Shown one piece after another: positions 9,809-21,867 of a stretch of DNA of 27,661 nucleotides (its first letter is position 1; each line of letters starts with the position of its first letter). Below the pieces are notes generated by a model. That model had not been told where the DNA came from. It did not search any database and saw nothing but the letters and a program-made list of their open reading frames with translations. This stretch comes from Intoshia linei. Taxonomy: Eukaryota; Orthonectida; Rhopaluridae. The DNA lies in NCBI GenBank assembly GCA_001642005.1, contig LWCA01000471.1, forward strand, positions 1-27,661, in the 5' to 3' direction. The translations under genes and the position numbers were made by a program.

Positions 9809-12800
9809 CTAACAAAATAAGTTTAAAATAATCTGTATTACCCTAAAAAAGTTATTCTGAATATGGGGAACTCAAAATACTTGGGTTGAAAAGGTTTTGA
9901 AAATAGTTGTCACAATCTGATAAAGGTGTCAAAGTATTGGCCTAATAAAAAGTAAACAATTTACGGCACAATACTTTTGTTGCCACGCAAATAATCTTTT
10001 TAAATTTTTCATATTTTTTTTAAATTTTTGCTGGAGTTGCCCATAAAAATAAATACATGTATATATATATACAACGTAAATCAATTGGTTCCAATAAATT
10101 AGAAAAATATTTTGTAAATTAAATAAAATATACAAAAATAATGAACTAATAAAACGGTAAATAAACATACTTGGCTAATGGATAATAACGTATTGTTCAA
10201 AGTAGATATACAATTATCGACGTCAAAAAGCAATTCTTTCACGTCTAAATTTTTAGTAACATCTGACGTCTAAATATTATATATTTAAATAAAAAGATAA
10301 AAACAGAAATCGATGAAAGAAATAGATATGAAGGTTGAACGCGTTTCAATAGATTTATAATATTTGATTCTAAATTGTTTTTAAAATAATTAAATTAAAA
10401 TGAAAACGTGATTCCTTTAATAAATTAAATTTTCCATTTGACGGTATTTTTGTTGCAATCCTTTCCCATATTCTACTTATAGATTCTTTACTTTCCTATA
10501 AATGTCAAATTAACAATATTTACAACACTAAGGATCTGAATGGTATCAAACCGCAATGATGTACATTGTACATTACAAATAAAAAAAAAATGCGTTTTGT
10601 GAATTTGATTAGTAGTCGATACCAAAAATACTGCCGATATGCAAGACGTCTATTATAAATATAAATACCTCAAAGTAAATGAAAAAAGAATCAATCATTA
10701 TAGAAAACATTTTTGCGTCCATACCATCACTTTTAACACTAAGAGATATAAAAGTTCCAATATTGTCTCTCAATTCTTTGAATGCTGGAGTATAAATATT
10801 TGATATAATTTTGATTAAAAAAGGTGAAATATTCATGTTTTTTAGAGTGGAAATTTGGTTTATACTTTTTGATTTATTAATTTGGTTCATCTTTCCAAAC
10901 CAGCTGACAACAGTAGTATTGTCGATATTATTACTAGAAAAAGAACGGATTGGTGCAGATTGCCATTCTTCGTATGATTTATTATTTTCAGAAAAATGTC
11001 TGGTTCGTATCTTTGTGTTGGATAATGATAAACAACTCACTGCGTCTGATGTAATATCTTCACGAGAAGGGTTAACTTGAACAGTTGTTACACTGCTCGT
11101 CTCTTCGTCAGATTGTTCTGACTCAATTGCTACATGATCTGTAGCAGAATTTGGACGCGTGTCAGGAGATCGTGAGGAACGACAAACAGCCCAATCGAAC
11201 GGCATTTGATTCTAAAATTAACATTATTAACTAAATTAGACAAGGTATTAAATTATTTCAATAATGGTTCGAAATCGAAAATTTTCTACTGTTAACCAAT
11301 TTGTTAATTATGATATTTATACATAAGCCTAGGCATATAGTTAGAAACACTGTACATTGTACTTAAATACATAAATTTCAAAATAACCTAAAAGGGGCAT
11401 TGATAAAAAAAATTGGAAAAAAATACCGTAAGGAACGAATACGAATATGAAAAAGGTGAAAACCACTGTGTTACAATATTCGATTACATAGAGATTTTTC
11501 CGTTTTCAAACTTCAAACATGTAAAGAAATTCACGTTTACAGTCCTTAGTTTTTAAGGAATTTTAACAATTTTTGTGATATTAGCCACTTTTTAAATAGC
11601 CCCACTTTAAAAATAATTTTAGTCCAAAAATAAGTCTTTAAACCAGTGCACTGCAGTAGTTCCCGATTAAAATAATGAACGGACTAGTGTGTTCAACTTA
11701 GTTTTACAAAATAAAAATTGAGTAAAAATTTTTTTTTTTTAATACTCAGTAAGTATTTTTTTTCCAATTTTAGTAAAAGTACTTTAAAAAATTAATGTTG
11801 CTGATTTATGAAGGAAATAAGCAATAAATTACATTATTTATAATAAATAAATAACTGATATTTAGAGTAAGATAATATCCGAATTTTATAAGAAACTAGT
11901 ATCATTAAAGGTATATAACGAAATTTTTTATTAACAAAAAATAGATTATAATAGGGCGGCCAAAAGGTAATAAAGTTACAATAGTTACATTTTTATTTTA
12001 AAAGTTAATAAATTTACATAGTAAAACAAGTGATTTTAAAGTAAATTTTTTTAAAATATAAATATCGTTATATCAAAAATTATCTACATTCACTTGCGAT
12101 TTAAGCTAAATCGCAAAGTCATTTTAATTTTATATTATTTATATGACATAGATTAATATAGTATTATTATTAGAATACTAAAATTTCCTAAAAGTCAAAC
12201 TGAAAAAATATATATTGCAAAATAGAAATTTACATTTGCCAATTTGAAGTTTATATTTTTGTAATTATAAAATTTTTATAGGTTAATAAAGTTACATAAT
12301 TTTTTTCATAAGTTACAATTTTTATATTTTATAGGTTAAAAAAAACCCGCCCTAGTTATAAATTATTTTTTGTAGACATTAAGTTTTTATTGTATTTTAA
12401 AATTCAGTTTAAATTAATTCTGGCGTATTCCTAGTTCTACGAATAGACGTGAATAACCCCACCGCAAAAAATAATCTTTCAACTGATGCGTTCGTTGAGG
12501 GTATTGATAATTTAATCATTTATTTAATGCAATTTTCCAATGCATTAATTGAAAAACCCATCTGATTGGAAAAATTAATAATTTTTAAAAACTCAGTACA
12601 AAAAAATTCAATAACTCAGTAAAAGTAAAACTAACTAAACTAAGTAAAACTCAGTACCATTTACAAAAGTTGAAGAGTAGTATGGACCCCCATTTGAAAA
12701 TATTTATTTTTTTGGATCCAAAAGAAACATGAAATATAAAACATTTATCAAAAAATTAAAGGTTTTTGATAAAATTATGTTAGATTTGGTAAAATCTTGG

Positions 12801-15800
12801 AAAAAGAGGATATTTTCCTTAAGCGTTGGTAAAATCGTGTTTTTCAAAAAAAAATTGCAAAAAGGGGATTTTCCTTTAAGCCTTAAGGGTTAGTTAAAAT
12901 GGAGGTTTTATTTTGGGGTTGGAATAAGAGGTTTTTCTCATAAGATTGGGTATAATCGGATTTTTCAAAAAAATATTGAAAAAAAAATATTTTTCCTTTA
13001 TACCTTAAGGGTTGATAAAATTGGAGGTTTTATTTAGGGATTTATTAAGTGGATTTTTCAGAGAGGGTTTGAAACGGTATTTTTTATTAAATTTAATTAA
13101 TGGTGGGATAAAATTGGTATTTTTTAAATAATACTGTAGCGATCATCTAGGTTTGGGATAAATTCCCAACATCTGGCTACTCTGATAGAGTGACTCTGTA
13201 ATAAATACTATAAATTCTATAAAAATAATCAAAAGTTAATAAATTTTTTTGAACATTTTATTTGAATCTCACGGACCCAGTCATATAGTTTTGTACATCC
13301 CAGAAACCAGAAACCAGAAAGAAGTCCAGGGACCTCAATCTGGAATCATTGGTTTAAACATTTTTTCATAATTTTGATGAATATTGTGTCAGATAGGATC
13401 AGTTGAGAACTCAAATTAAATTTAAATAGTGATAAATAAAAAATATCGCGGCCCCTTCCAAATCTTAGACGGCACACAATTTAAGAAAAATTAATCAATC
13501 TCTTTGATTATAATTACCTTTTGAAATTTAAAAAAAGCAGCAGTAATTTTATCCAAAAACTCATACTATAATCAATCAACTGGATAACGGCCCGAATGGC
13601 ATTTGACTAAGTGTCTAGATCAGAATTCTGCCGGTATCGTCAAAGACTTTTTTGATTTTCGAAAAAATTACCTTATCATACCCCTCCTCAAATTCTAAAA
13701 ATCCAAAATTGTTGAAAACGGGAAATTTATCTTCCATTTTTCTGTGATCCTTTTTGTTATCAATATTGACATCATTAATGGAAAGTTCATCAGAACTGGA
13801 ATAAACACTATTTCGGATATCATGAGTAACACTGGTAGGAGTATCACTAACATAACTAAATATAGCGGACGGAGTACGAAACAAATTGACACTTTGACCA
13901 CATGAAGTCATAAACGCAATAAGTCGTTGCCTCAATTTGATTTGAGAATTTTCATTTTTCTGCCATGATTTGAGGTATAATCCTTTGGGTAAACTGGACT
14001 CTTTATCATTTTGAATCAAAGTTTGATTCAAATCAATTTCTTCAACTTCAAATTCCTCTACTTTGGCATCATTAATATTATCATTCATAGTTTCACATTC
14101 AATGTCCACGTCATCTTTTTCCTTTTCCTTTTCATTTAATTGAGATTGAATTAGTGCTTCGGGTCCCGCACCTTTAACTTGAACATTAAACTGAATAGTT
14201 CGACCAGGTAACTCTTTGTTAAAAATCCCTGAAAAGAACCATGAAGTGTTACCAGAACGTCTATTTGGAGAAAGAATAAAACGGGCCGATTTAGAAACAC
14301 AAACTGATATAATTTTAGAAACGGTATCATGATAATTCCCATTAAGGTGAATTTTGACTGAATAAAACAAAACTCCAATTGCATCTTTACATTTATCATT
14401 CAAATCAATTTGAACAAAAATGGCATGAATTATATTCAACAAGGATTGAATTATAAAATTTGGTGATTTTTTAAGTAACTGAGAAAGAATCAACAAAACC
14501 CTGGAAAACTTTTCAAAATTATCTGCGACGACATACTTGATTACACACCTAATCCATTGAGAAGAATCTTTTTGAAAATTAAGAGACGCGTACATTTGCA
14601 TAATAGAAGCTAAATTTTCCATTTGAGGTAAATCTATAACACTACACGCCGTAGCAATATCACGAGCAGTTTTTCTACACAGTTCACTTGGAGCTTCGTA
14701 CATCAAAACCATATAAGGCAACAAATAAAAAATGAGTTCCCAAATCCCGTGGATACGTTGTTTGTGAATAATGACAGATTCTAAATTGTTGACAATAACA
14801 GAAAGTAAATTCCATGCTGATAAATAAGTAACATGTGACGTAAGACCATTTATAGCCAGGTCCATAATTCCTGGAAAATCAAACCACGATATATGCTTAT
14901 ATATAGTTTCAATTCTGGAGGATATGTGATAGTTTGATAACAATGGAAATTTTTCCAAAACCAAGCACATTAAAGCAGTTGCATGACAAAATTCAGTTTC
15001 ATAGTCTGAATCTAAAAGAATAGCGACCAACCAAAACATTTGACAAATTATTGCACTACAATCATCATCAGATTTGATGAAATTGTTAATAATTTTGTAT
15101 TCATCCACTTTGGCTTTACATGTCGACATTTTACAAGAAGATTCTACATAAAATATCAATCTATTTAAAATAAAATTAAGAGTCTGCATAATTTCTAAAA
15201 CATAACCTTGCATTTCGACATTATCGTCTGAAACAGTTTCAATGAGCCTAGCTAAAATGTCGAAAAATGATTTTTCAGTTAAAGGAGAATTGAGAGAACG
15301 CACAATTTGCCAGGATCTACAAGCAACATGTCTAGAGGGAGAATTGAACGAAAAATATAATGCAATATCTGACCAAGCACTCAAAAACTCTTCATAATTT
15401 GGAACACACATGCGCATAATTTGTAAAATTTTACATTTAAAAAGATTCATTTTGTGAGTACTCTTAATTTTTTCCATAAAAATGTCACCAGTTTCAGTTG
15501 AACCAGTTAAAAACATCCACGGATACTGATCTTCATATTTCCACATTTGAACCTCTTTGGCACCATATAAAAATTCAATTACAAGTAAAATTAATTCTGA
15601 ATGTTCACATTCCACTTCTGGATCAGATGAAAACATGTCCGTAGTAGGTTTGAAAGCCAAATCACAATCATTTGATTGATACTTTTTATAAAATTCTAAA
15701 AGTTTATAGACATTTTGAGCATAATCGTTGGTATTAAAGAGACGAATTAAAAGAGTAATCAAGAGAATACGATAATTGTCATAAATAAACTTGAAACAAC

Positions 15801-18800
15801 TATCCAATTCAGTAAAACATTTATGAAACAAAAGTGGAATATATGCACACCAATCAATTGAATTTGGAAGAGAAATTAATCTAATCAAAAGAAAAGCAGC
15901 AATATCGTGTCTTCTACACACAAAACTTTGACCACACGATTTTATAATCATGTTAATAATTGGTAAATTAAAAATACGTTCTAGCGGTAATTTCAAGTTG
16001 AGTTTAAATCCATTTTTCAAATCGTCACTTTGTTCAATCGTAGAAACACTGGTTGTAACCCACATTTCATTGAAATTATTATGACTTTTTGTGTGAATGC
16101 AATCTCTAGGAGTTCCGGTTGGAATTTGAAAGAAATCTGAATGTACATCATCTTTATTATCACTTTCTGTTTTAGTTTCATTTATGTTTATAGTGCATTG
16201 TATATGAGGGAAAGCTTCCGTTATTCGAAAAGTGTAATCATTGTATTCAATAATTTTAATTTTATTTGAAATAATATTCATAATATTGGTGTAATCAATT
16301 TCAGCGATATACGAAACTACGAATTGACCAGATTCAAAAAACATGGACGGACAAATGGAAACATTAATCAACAAAAAATCAATAATAATTGCAACATTAT
16401 CAAACATGGCCAATTTGAGCCAAAGTTTTCGAATTGAAGACGGAACCAAATGGTGGAATTTGACGGTACAGTATAACAAATTATTTAAAATATAATGACT
16501 AGCTCTACTAGAATGAAAAATTTGAACAATATCAGTACTTTTGTCTGACACGTTATCTTGACTCTTTTTTTTTAAACAATTTTCCAATTCATTTGTACCA
16601 CTATACAAAGTAGAATCAAAAATACTTGTCAGCGATATTTTCAACCAGGGTTTCAAAATGTCCAATAAAATAATTTTAGAACTAGTAGACGCTTTTTCCA
16701 ATCTTTCGAAAATTTCAGACATGAATAAAATTATCATATTTGAGTGAAATTTATTTAAAAATTCGGAAGGTTGACTTGTAAGCATCAAGTTCATGTGTTG
16801 TGCTGGAGGAGTAAAATTTGACGGTTTTTTCATTAAAGTAGAAACTTTTTCGATTGCAGCATTATGAAATTCTTGACAATCCGAATCATTAATAGATTTA
16901 ATCGCTAGCGAACTGTCGAGTTTAACCAATTTATTTTGACAGTACGTATTTTCAAAATATTTTAAATATATACAAGTGTAATTATATCTAGCGATAGTTT
17001 GAATATTGAGATGAATGGAATCATAAAAATGAATAGTCAACATTAAATAAGAAATCATTTCTGGCAATTTCCAATTTGTTTTAGGTTTGTTCATTAAATT
17101 GATAAAAATCAAATTTGAAAGAATTATTGGACCACCGTAACATGTTTTAAAAAACCAATTATTCAATTCTTGAGATTTATTGAGGTGCATAAGGTTGTGT
17201 AAAAACTTTGAAAAAAACTCATTTTTTTCAATTAAATAATAAGCATCTGATACAAGTGATTCAAATAATTTTACAATTACTCCAACTGTAATGGTTTTAC
17301 CTTCCACGGGTCCACAACAAATTATGGAAAAAATCACTTTTACCATATATTCAATTAAAGCACTTTTGTATAATTTGTCCTTGTATTTATCTGAATCGGA
17401 ATTAACCAGTCGTTTGTAACAATTTAAGAAAAAATTGAATAATTTATGTTTCAAATTTTCTTTAATTAAACCTCGTCTCAAATCAATAGGAATATGGTTA
17501 AAAAGAATTGAAATGTATTTACAATAAAGGATAAGAGTGTGTTGATTAGACACGTGTTCTCTTTCCGAATCGCACAAAAAATAATTTAATAATCCTTCAA
17601 TAAACTCGGTACAAATTTTGTTTAATCCATTATTTGTCACGTAAACTTCTGATAATTTATTGGCGTTGGTATTACCTTCAATCATGGATACAAACAATCT
17701 CAATAAAACGAGTCGCTGTACATCTTTTCTCCTACGCCTACGCACATTATCAGATCTCATATCAACTACATCCCTCATCATTGAGTGTAATTCATTAACA
17801 ATTTCGTTAAAACTATGCAAGGAAATGTGAGTAAGAGCCACTAGCACAGTTTCCCTGATTGTTGAAAACTCACATTTTAATAACGGAATAATGGTTTTCA
17901 AAAATTCTGAAGTATTTATCAAATTTGTGGAATAATACACATCGTACCACATTCCCGATTTCAACGAATACATACCTGACATTAGACTGGATTTTGAATC
18001 TTTATCTACTATTGCCGGTTCCAGGCTTTCAGTCGTAATTTCATTTTCAGAGATTAGTGTAATAGGATTACAAGCTACACTAAGGGTTTTAATATTTGAA
18101 TCAATATGAGCGTTGTCTGTAGTAAAATTTGGTTGAGCAATACAACACGCCATAACGCAATAATTTTGCCATAAATTTAAATAACGTAGTTTATCTGCGT
18201 TAATTTTTTTAGATGTCCTGGAAAGAATTGAAGATGGACGAGATTCAACAAAGCTTGAATAAAATCGACCGCCCATTTTTTCAAAAAGAGAGGTATCCAA
18301 ATGGTTAAATGCATTATTCATCTTGTTTATCACAATAGGCCACATGATTTTTATTACAGAAGGACATTTACTTCGTACATATTTAAAATCCATAAAAAGT
18401 GACATTATGTAAAGCCACGGGTCCAATATTTCACAATTTAATAAACGGTAAACATCAATATTAGTGTTTGAAATGTTTACATTTTTTCGAGAAATCATTT
18501 TCAAAGACAACATTTCACGTGGAGCAAAATTTAAATGTTCGTAATTGTAATTGGAATCAACGTAAACTGGTTTTTTAGCCTTTTCAAGGTTTATTCTAGG
18601 TGAAGCTTGAGATACTGTATCAGAATCCACGAAAAGTTTAACTGGAGAACTTTTTTGAAGACCCTCTTCTATATTTGGAACTGAAGGTATTATTGAACCA
18701 CCAGAATTTTTAAGTTTAAAGATATCGGATTTACTTTGATTAGAATTTTGCGGTTCGTGTTCAATTCTGGAAGAATTGTATGACGTTTTACTAGGATTTA

Positions 18801-21396
18801 AAGTTTCGTCTGCGCAAGAAGATTGATTACTCACATCGTTTAAAGACGTGCTATTTTTACTTTCAGAATTAGAAGAAGAAATACTCACATGGATAGTATA
18901 TTTTTGGTGCTTTACTAGTGAATGAACAAAAGATATTTGACGTTGAGTTAGTACTAGATTTGTAGAATTAAATGCATAATAATCCCATTCAGAAACTGTA
19001 TCAAAAACGTTATTTTTTGCGAGATCGACGACTACGTTATTAACCAAGTTTATCATTACAACAAAATCGTTAGGTGTCATATTTTTGAAAATTCGATGTT
19101 CATGGACTGGTACAAGTGGTAAAATTTGGTTCATTATGGTTACTGTCGATTTATCCATTTCGTCAATCAGAAAGGATTCATTTTTTATGCTTTTTTTTAC
19201 GTTAAGACTTTGAACCAATAGTTTCGTTTCACGTAAAACCGTTATACCCAACTTTCTCATAACGGTACTATCATTACATAAAAGAAGCAACCCAAAAACT
19301 TCCAATTCATAAAATTCTTCTCGATCAAATTGTTTATTTTTTAAAATAAAACAAGTACACCCTCTAATCATTTCAATTGTATTGTCTGGGGTGTCTCCAT
19401 TTAAACAACTGCCCGTTCTATTATGTTTATTTTTGATTTCCTTGGGTTTATGTTGATTAATTTTACAATAACATGTAATTTTAATTTCATTAGTTGCAAT
19501 CAATTTCAAATGTTGGATTAATCTAATTAAAATTTTGGTGCATTGAATAGAAATATTCTTATTAATATCTAATAAATCCACAACTATAACGGAGGTGTAA
19601 CGTATAAGAATAAGCGAATGAGCATTGTCTTCAACAAGTAAATTTTTTAATGATTGAACACTCAACTTTCTCAATTCTTCGTCATAATGAAAAGTCAATC
19701 TTGACAAAATATCCAACAATTCGCAAAATTGCATATCGCCTCCCGGCATTAACCGAGGGATAGCCATTATACAAGTATGGAAGAGTAAAAGTTTACTATT
19801 CTTGTCTCCACTATACAATTCCTCATTATATTTATTGATAATGTCCGTTTTTAATTGAGAATAAGGTTTTCCGATTAAAATATCCAATTGACGAATAATG
19901 GAACAAAAAGCCTTTCTAATTGTAGGATATGTAAACTCCATTCCCAATTGCTGGGCAATTTTATTTGAAAAATTTCGCGTAATGTACGTTCTCTTGATTC
20001 GCAATTTTTCTGTAAAAGACATGTAGATACTGGCTTTAGGTAGAGAGGGTTTAACGTCCCCACGTTGTAAACTATCACAAATTAACATGAAAGCTCTTAT
20101 CCCAATAATCATTCTATCCGGAGTAAGTAATTTAGAAGATCTACCAACACACAATAAGTCATATATAATTTCTTTTATAGCAAAATTTAAATTTTCAATG
20201 CCAATAAAATGTATAATTCGAACAAACAGATTCAACGGAGATTCACGGGGGAACAAATTTTTAGAATTTTTTGGTATAAGAGTTGAACAAATAATTTGTA
20301 ATCTATTTAAAGTTATTGCACTGTTTTCACCCTTCCATCTAATCAAGTACACCCACAGTAAACGATACAACGATTCAATTGAAACTTTGGTCACTTTAGG
20401 ATCTCTATTTTTAATTTGAGCTAAACAAATGTTTGTAAAGACAAACCAATTTTCCATAAAAAAAGCAACATCACTCAAACAAAGTAAACATGTAATCATT
20501 GGAAAAACTGCCAAAAAATGTTTCCGTTTTGAAGTAAGTTCAAATGTTGGATTGTATAAATATTTAACAAGGCTTTTTAAGGAAGCAACATTGACTTCGT
20601 GTCGAATAATTTCAATGACAGGTAACATCATTTCAACAAAAATTCCACATATTGCATGCTTTGCGTCACGATGTTTCAATTCTAAAAACATTTTACCACA
20701 TTTGTGCAAAAATTCTATAAACATTTCAAAATCTTCTATAGGTTGGAGTTTGATTTTAACAAATTTTAAAGACATTATAATGGAAACAACCAATTGAGTA
20801 TTATTTAATTGTACTTTATCAAGTTCAATTCTTAAATGTTCTAGAAATATTTTTTCTACAATTTTAAAACGAGTTTCAGATATTGTACTCAAAAGTTGAC
20901 CAAATAGATTGGTTGCAGAGTTAAACTCATTTTGATCTGAGGTTGCGTCATTGGAATGTTCATGAAATCGCCGAAAACATAGTTTTATTTTCTCTTGTAA
21001 AATCCCTTCGTAACCGGGGTGAAATCTCAATTGTTTGAGAATTTCAATATTGAAAATACATGATAAAAGGTCTAGGTATATTTCAAAATTCTTGTGTCCT
21101 GATTTGGAATAAATTCCATTTACCAGTTGACGGTCGGAATGTAATGATACTTGTGTTTCCCATTCATTGAAACATTTCATTATAGATGGTAAACAAAATT
21201 CGGATGACGATTGTAAGTTCTGAAGTAATTTATTAAACATAAATGTTTCATTTTCTTTTATTCTTTTTAATATCATTTTGTAATCCATGGAACTTGTTAT
21301 GTATCCTATTGCTGCCAATTGAACATCACATAGTTTTAAAAATTCGACGCATAAATTTTTCACCACAATTTCACCGATTGATTCGTTTTCTTGCAT
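8688..21396 (-). CDS. fry: Furry (FRY/FRYL family) cell-morphogenesis scaffold, about 2980 aa, about six coding exons
   Basis: Known role of the family: giant HEAT/armadillo-like scaffolds that bind and activate NDR kinases (Trc/STK38) in polarised growth, dendrite patterning and spindle organisation. Seen: exon 1 (21396-13672) gives 2575 codons with family landmarks from end to end. Inferred exons follow: 2 (11211-10669), 3 (10495 to about 10408), 4 (about 10244-10171), 5 (9808-9644) and 6 (9038-8688). The frame stays open throughout, and all junctions are phase 0 except the uncertain exon 3/4 junction. The summed length, about 2981 aa, is close to human FRY at about 3013. The ATG at 21394-21396 is the first one after an in-frame TAA 15 codons upstream; vertebrate proteins have some 60 more N-terminal residues, so a short upstream exon is possible. 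Confidence is very high for exon 1, high for exon 2, and moderate for exons 3-6. Confidence 0.93.
9240..9545 (-). repeat. Degenerate repeats related to the dispersed family, in the last fry intron
   Basis: Three loosely spaced units resemble one another and the region at 4245-4420 in reverse: GGTTAAAAACCCCCAGGGTC near 9261, CACGACCAAAACCACAAATA near 9389, and GACGATCAAAAACCCAGATT near 9504. Each is followed by CCCTTTTTT-like runs. Confidence 0.4.
10171..10495 (-). other. fry: fry putative coding exons 3 and 4
   Basis: Exon 3 opens at 10495 after ATTTATAG. It contains ISRIWERIATKIPSN, matching the FRY block ending in QRIGTKFKSS, which supports it as coding. Its 3' edge is unclear: the only frame-compatible donor is the weak CAC|GTTTTC at 10408/10407, joining an acceptor AATTTAG before 10244 in phase 1. 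Exon 4 then reads VKELLFDVDNCISTLNN and ends in a strong CAA|GTATGT donor at 10171/10170. An upstream acceptor (ATTTAG before about 10270) is open only in phase 0, for which exon 3 has no donor. Implied introns are about 173, 163 and 362 nt. Confidence 0.55.
10669..11211 (-). other. fry: fry coding exon 2 (C-terminal region)
   Basis: 181 codons in phase 0. The acceptor is TTTTAG just before 11211, and the exon opens with NQMPFDWAVCRSSRSPD, corresponding to the vertebrate segment that follows the FGVFKDFDFLD-like motif ending exon 1. An acidic/Ser-rich linker (ESEQSDEETSS) follows. Near the end, ISPFLIKII and then SDGMDAKMFSIMIDSFF align in order with the conserved SPFLSAII and TDGSSAVFTFHVF blocks of FRY. 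The donor is GAG|GTATTT at 10669/10668. The open frame continues past this donor to a stop near 10609; that tail is hydrophobic, AT-rich and looks intronic. Confidence 0.85.
11951..12355. mobile_element. Putative short TIR element in fry intron 1
   Basis: Left AGGGCGG at 11953-11959 and right CCGCCCT at 12347-12353 are inverted. Both are followed inward by GTAATAAAGTTACAA-like and RC GTAACTT/TTAACC motifs. The interior contains several GTTAATAAAGTTACAT variants. Coding potential absent. Target duplication unclear (TA possible). Confidence 0.4.
12409..12520 (-). pseudogene. hAT dimerisation-domain remnant in fry intron 1
   Basis: The minus strand reads LSIPSTNASVERLFFAVG and then RRTRNTPELI before a TAA at 12409-12411. 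This is the hAT C-terminal signature (STxASVERxFS...R). Only about 36 codons are intact; upstream the frame is broken. It belongs to a different hAT subfamily from the copies near the left edge. Confidence 0.7.
12720..13080. repeat. Degenerate tandem repeat, about 120-bp period, in fry intron 1
   Basis: Two clear units start at about 12840 and 12961 with TTTTTCAAAAAAA and share TTTTCCTTTA...CCTTAAGGGTT and GGAGGTTTTATTT. A weaker unit precedes from about 12720. Confidence 0.55.
13672..21396 (-). other. fry: fry coding exon 1, a 7.7-kb uninterrupted exon
   Basis: Residues 1-2575. Landmarks matching FRY/FRYL: GEIVVKNLCVEF near residue 8; ESLYRLLWVYLIRWK near 345 in the MOR2-PAG1 N-terminal domain; LTPDRMIIGIRAFMLICDSL near 430; a Ser/Asn-rich low-complexity linker at about 840-925; VRRRRRKDVQRLVLLRLF near 1217; ICCGPVEGK near 1365; SRHVACRSWQIVRSL near 2025; FNKELPGRTIQF near 2393; FPVFNNFGFLEFEEGYDK at the end. 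The open frame runs on to a TAG at 13615, but AAG|GTAATT at 13672/13671 is a good donor after codon 2575. The 18 extra codons before the stop have no family counterpart, whereas the next exon does. No intron interrupts the first 86% of the coding sequence, unusual for this normally intron-rich gene. Confidence 0.95.
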
Positions 21397-21867
21397 TTCT
21401 TGATTATTCAGACTTTTAATGTTGTACTTTATTAGTTATAGTTATTTTTAGTTAAATTAAAGTGAATCAGATGGAAATTAACTTTATCATTTTGCAAATT
21501 ATAAATTTTGACTTTGTGAATTTAATTTGAATTTATTGGTTTGGGAGCTCTACCAACGCCGAACCTACCATACAGAGACCCTCTTCGGGTTTAGGTGAAA
21601 GTTTTGTAAAACTGGGCCTACTTTTTATTTCATTTTTAAATGCATTTATAAAAATTCAAATTTTTTTTTCCATACCTTGACCGGTTATTCATACTAATAA
21701 CCCTAATTACCCCTGGTAATAAATAAATATTGTTATTTTTTTCACATTCATTATTTAAAAATCGCGAAAAATAATGAATTCATGAAAAATTTACTATAGA
21801 ATGTTTCAATTTTTACTAAAATTGGTTCATTATTGACAGAATTCATTATAATGTCTAGACTCTAGAT
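21397..21867. other. fry upstream region
   Basis: Contains the fry 5' UTR and presumably its promoter. A short GC-richer patch (about 21540-21615, with GGGAGCTCTACCAACGCCGA and CCCTCTTCGGGTTTAGG) stands out from the surrounding AT-rich DNA. I do not recognise it: it does not fold as a tRNA that I can see, but could be a SINE fragment. Confidence 0.35.

Larger units (their letters stand above)
11212..13671 (-). other. fry intron 1 (2.46 kb) with transposon debris
   Basis: Donor GTAATT at 13671 and acceptor TTTTAG at 11212. From the donor onward it holds AT-rich unique sequence, a degenerate tandem repeat (12720-13080), a hAT transposase C-terminal remnant (12409-12520), a TIR-bearing element (about 11951-12355) and featureless AT-rich DNA. 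It is by far the largest intron of the gene. Confidence 0.8.

Noticed and set aside
9881-9941. Extra fry exon (acceptor TTATTAG before 9941; ANTLTPLSDCDNYF)
   Set aside because: Its only donors are phase 1, which puts the following exon (9808-9644) into a frame that stops after about 20 codons. Direct splicing from 10171 to 9808 keeps the longer frame.
9929-10168. Minus-strand 79-codon frame
   Set aside because: Lies in the fry intron after the GTATGT donor; AT-rich and hydrophobic by composition, no motif.
10811-11080. Plus-strand 89-codon frame
   Set aside because: Antisense to fry exon 2, which has family support.
13615-13671. fry ending at the TAG at 13615
   Set aside because: The last 18 codons have no FRY counterpart, whereas splicing at 13671 to 11211 resumes the conserved sequence in frame.
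20087-20797. Two plus-strand frames of 110 and 122 codons
   Set aside because: They are antisense shadows of the fry N-terminal exon with no family resemblance.
13615-21396. Processed retrocopy of fry
   Set aside because: Downstream exons separated by introns continue the family sequence, and no 3' poly(A) tract or flanking duplication follows 13615.
21540-21615. tRNA gene
   Set aside because: No cloverleaf with acceptor, anticodon and T-arm could be drawn on either strand.
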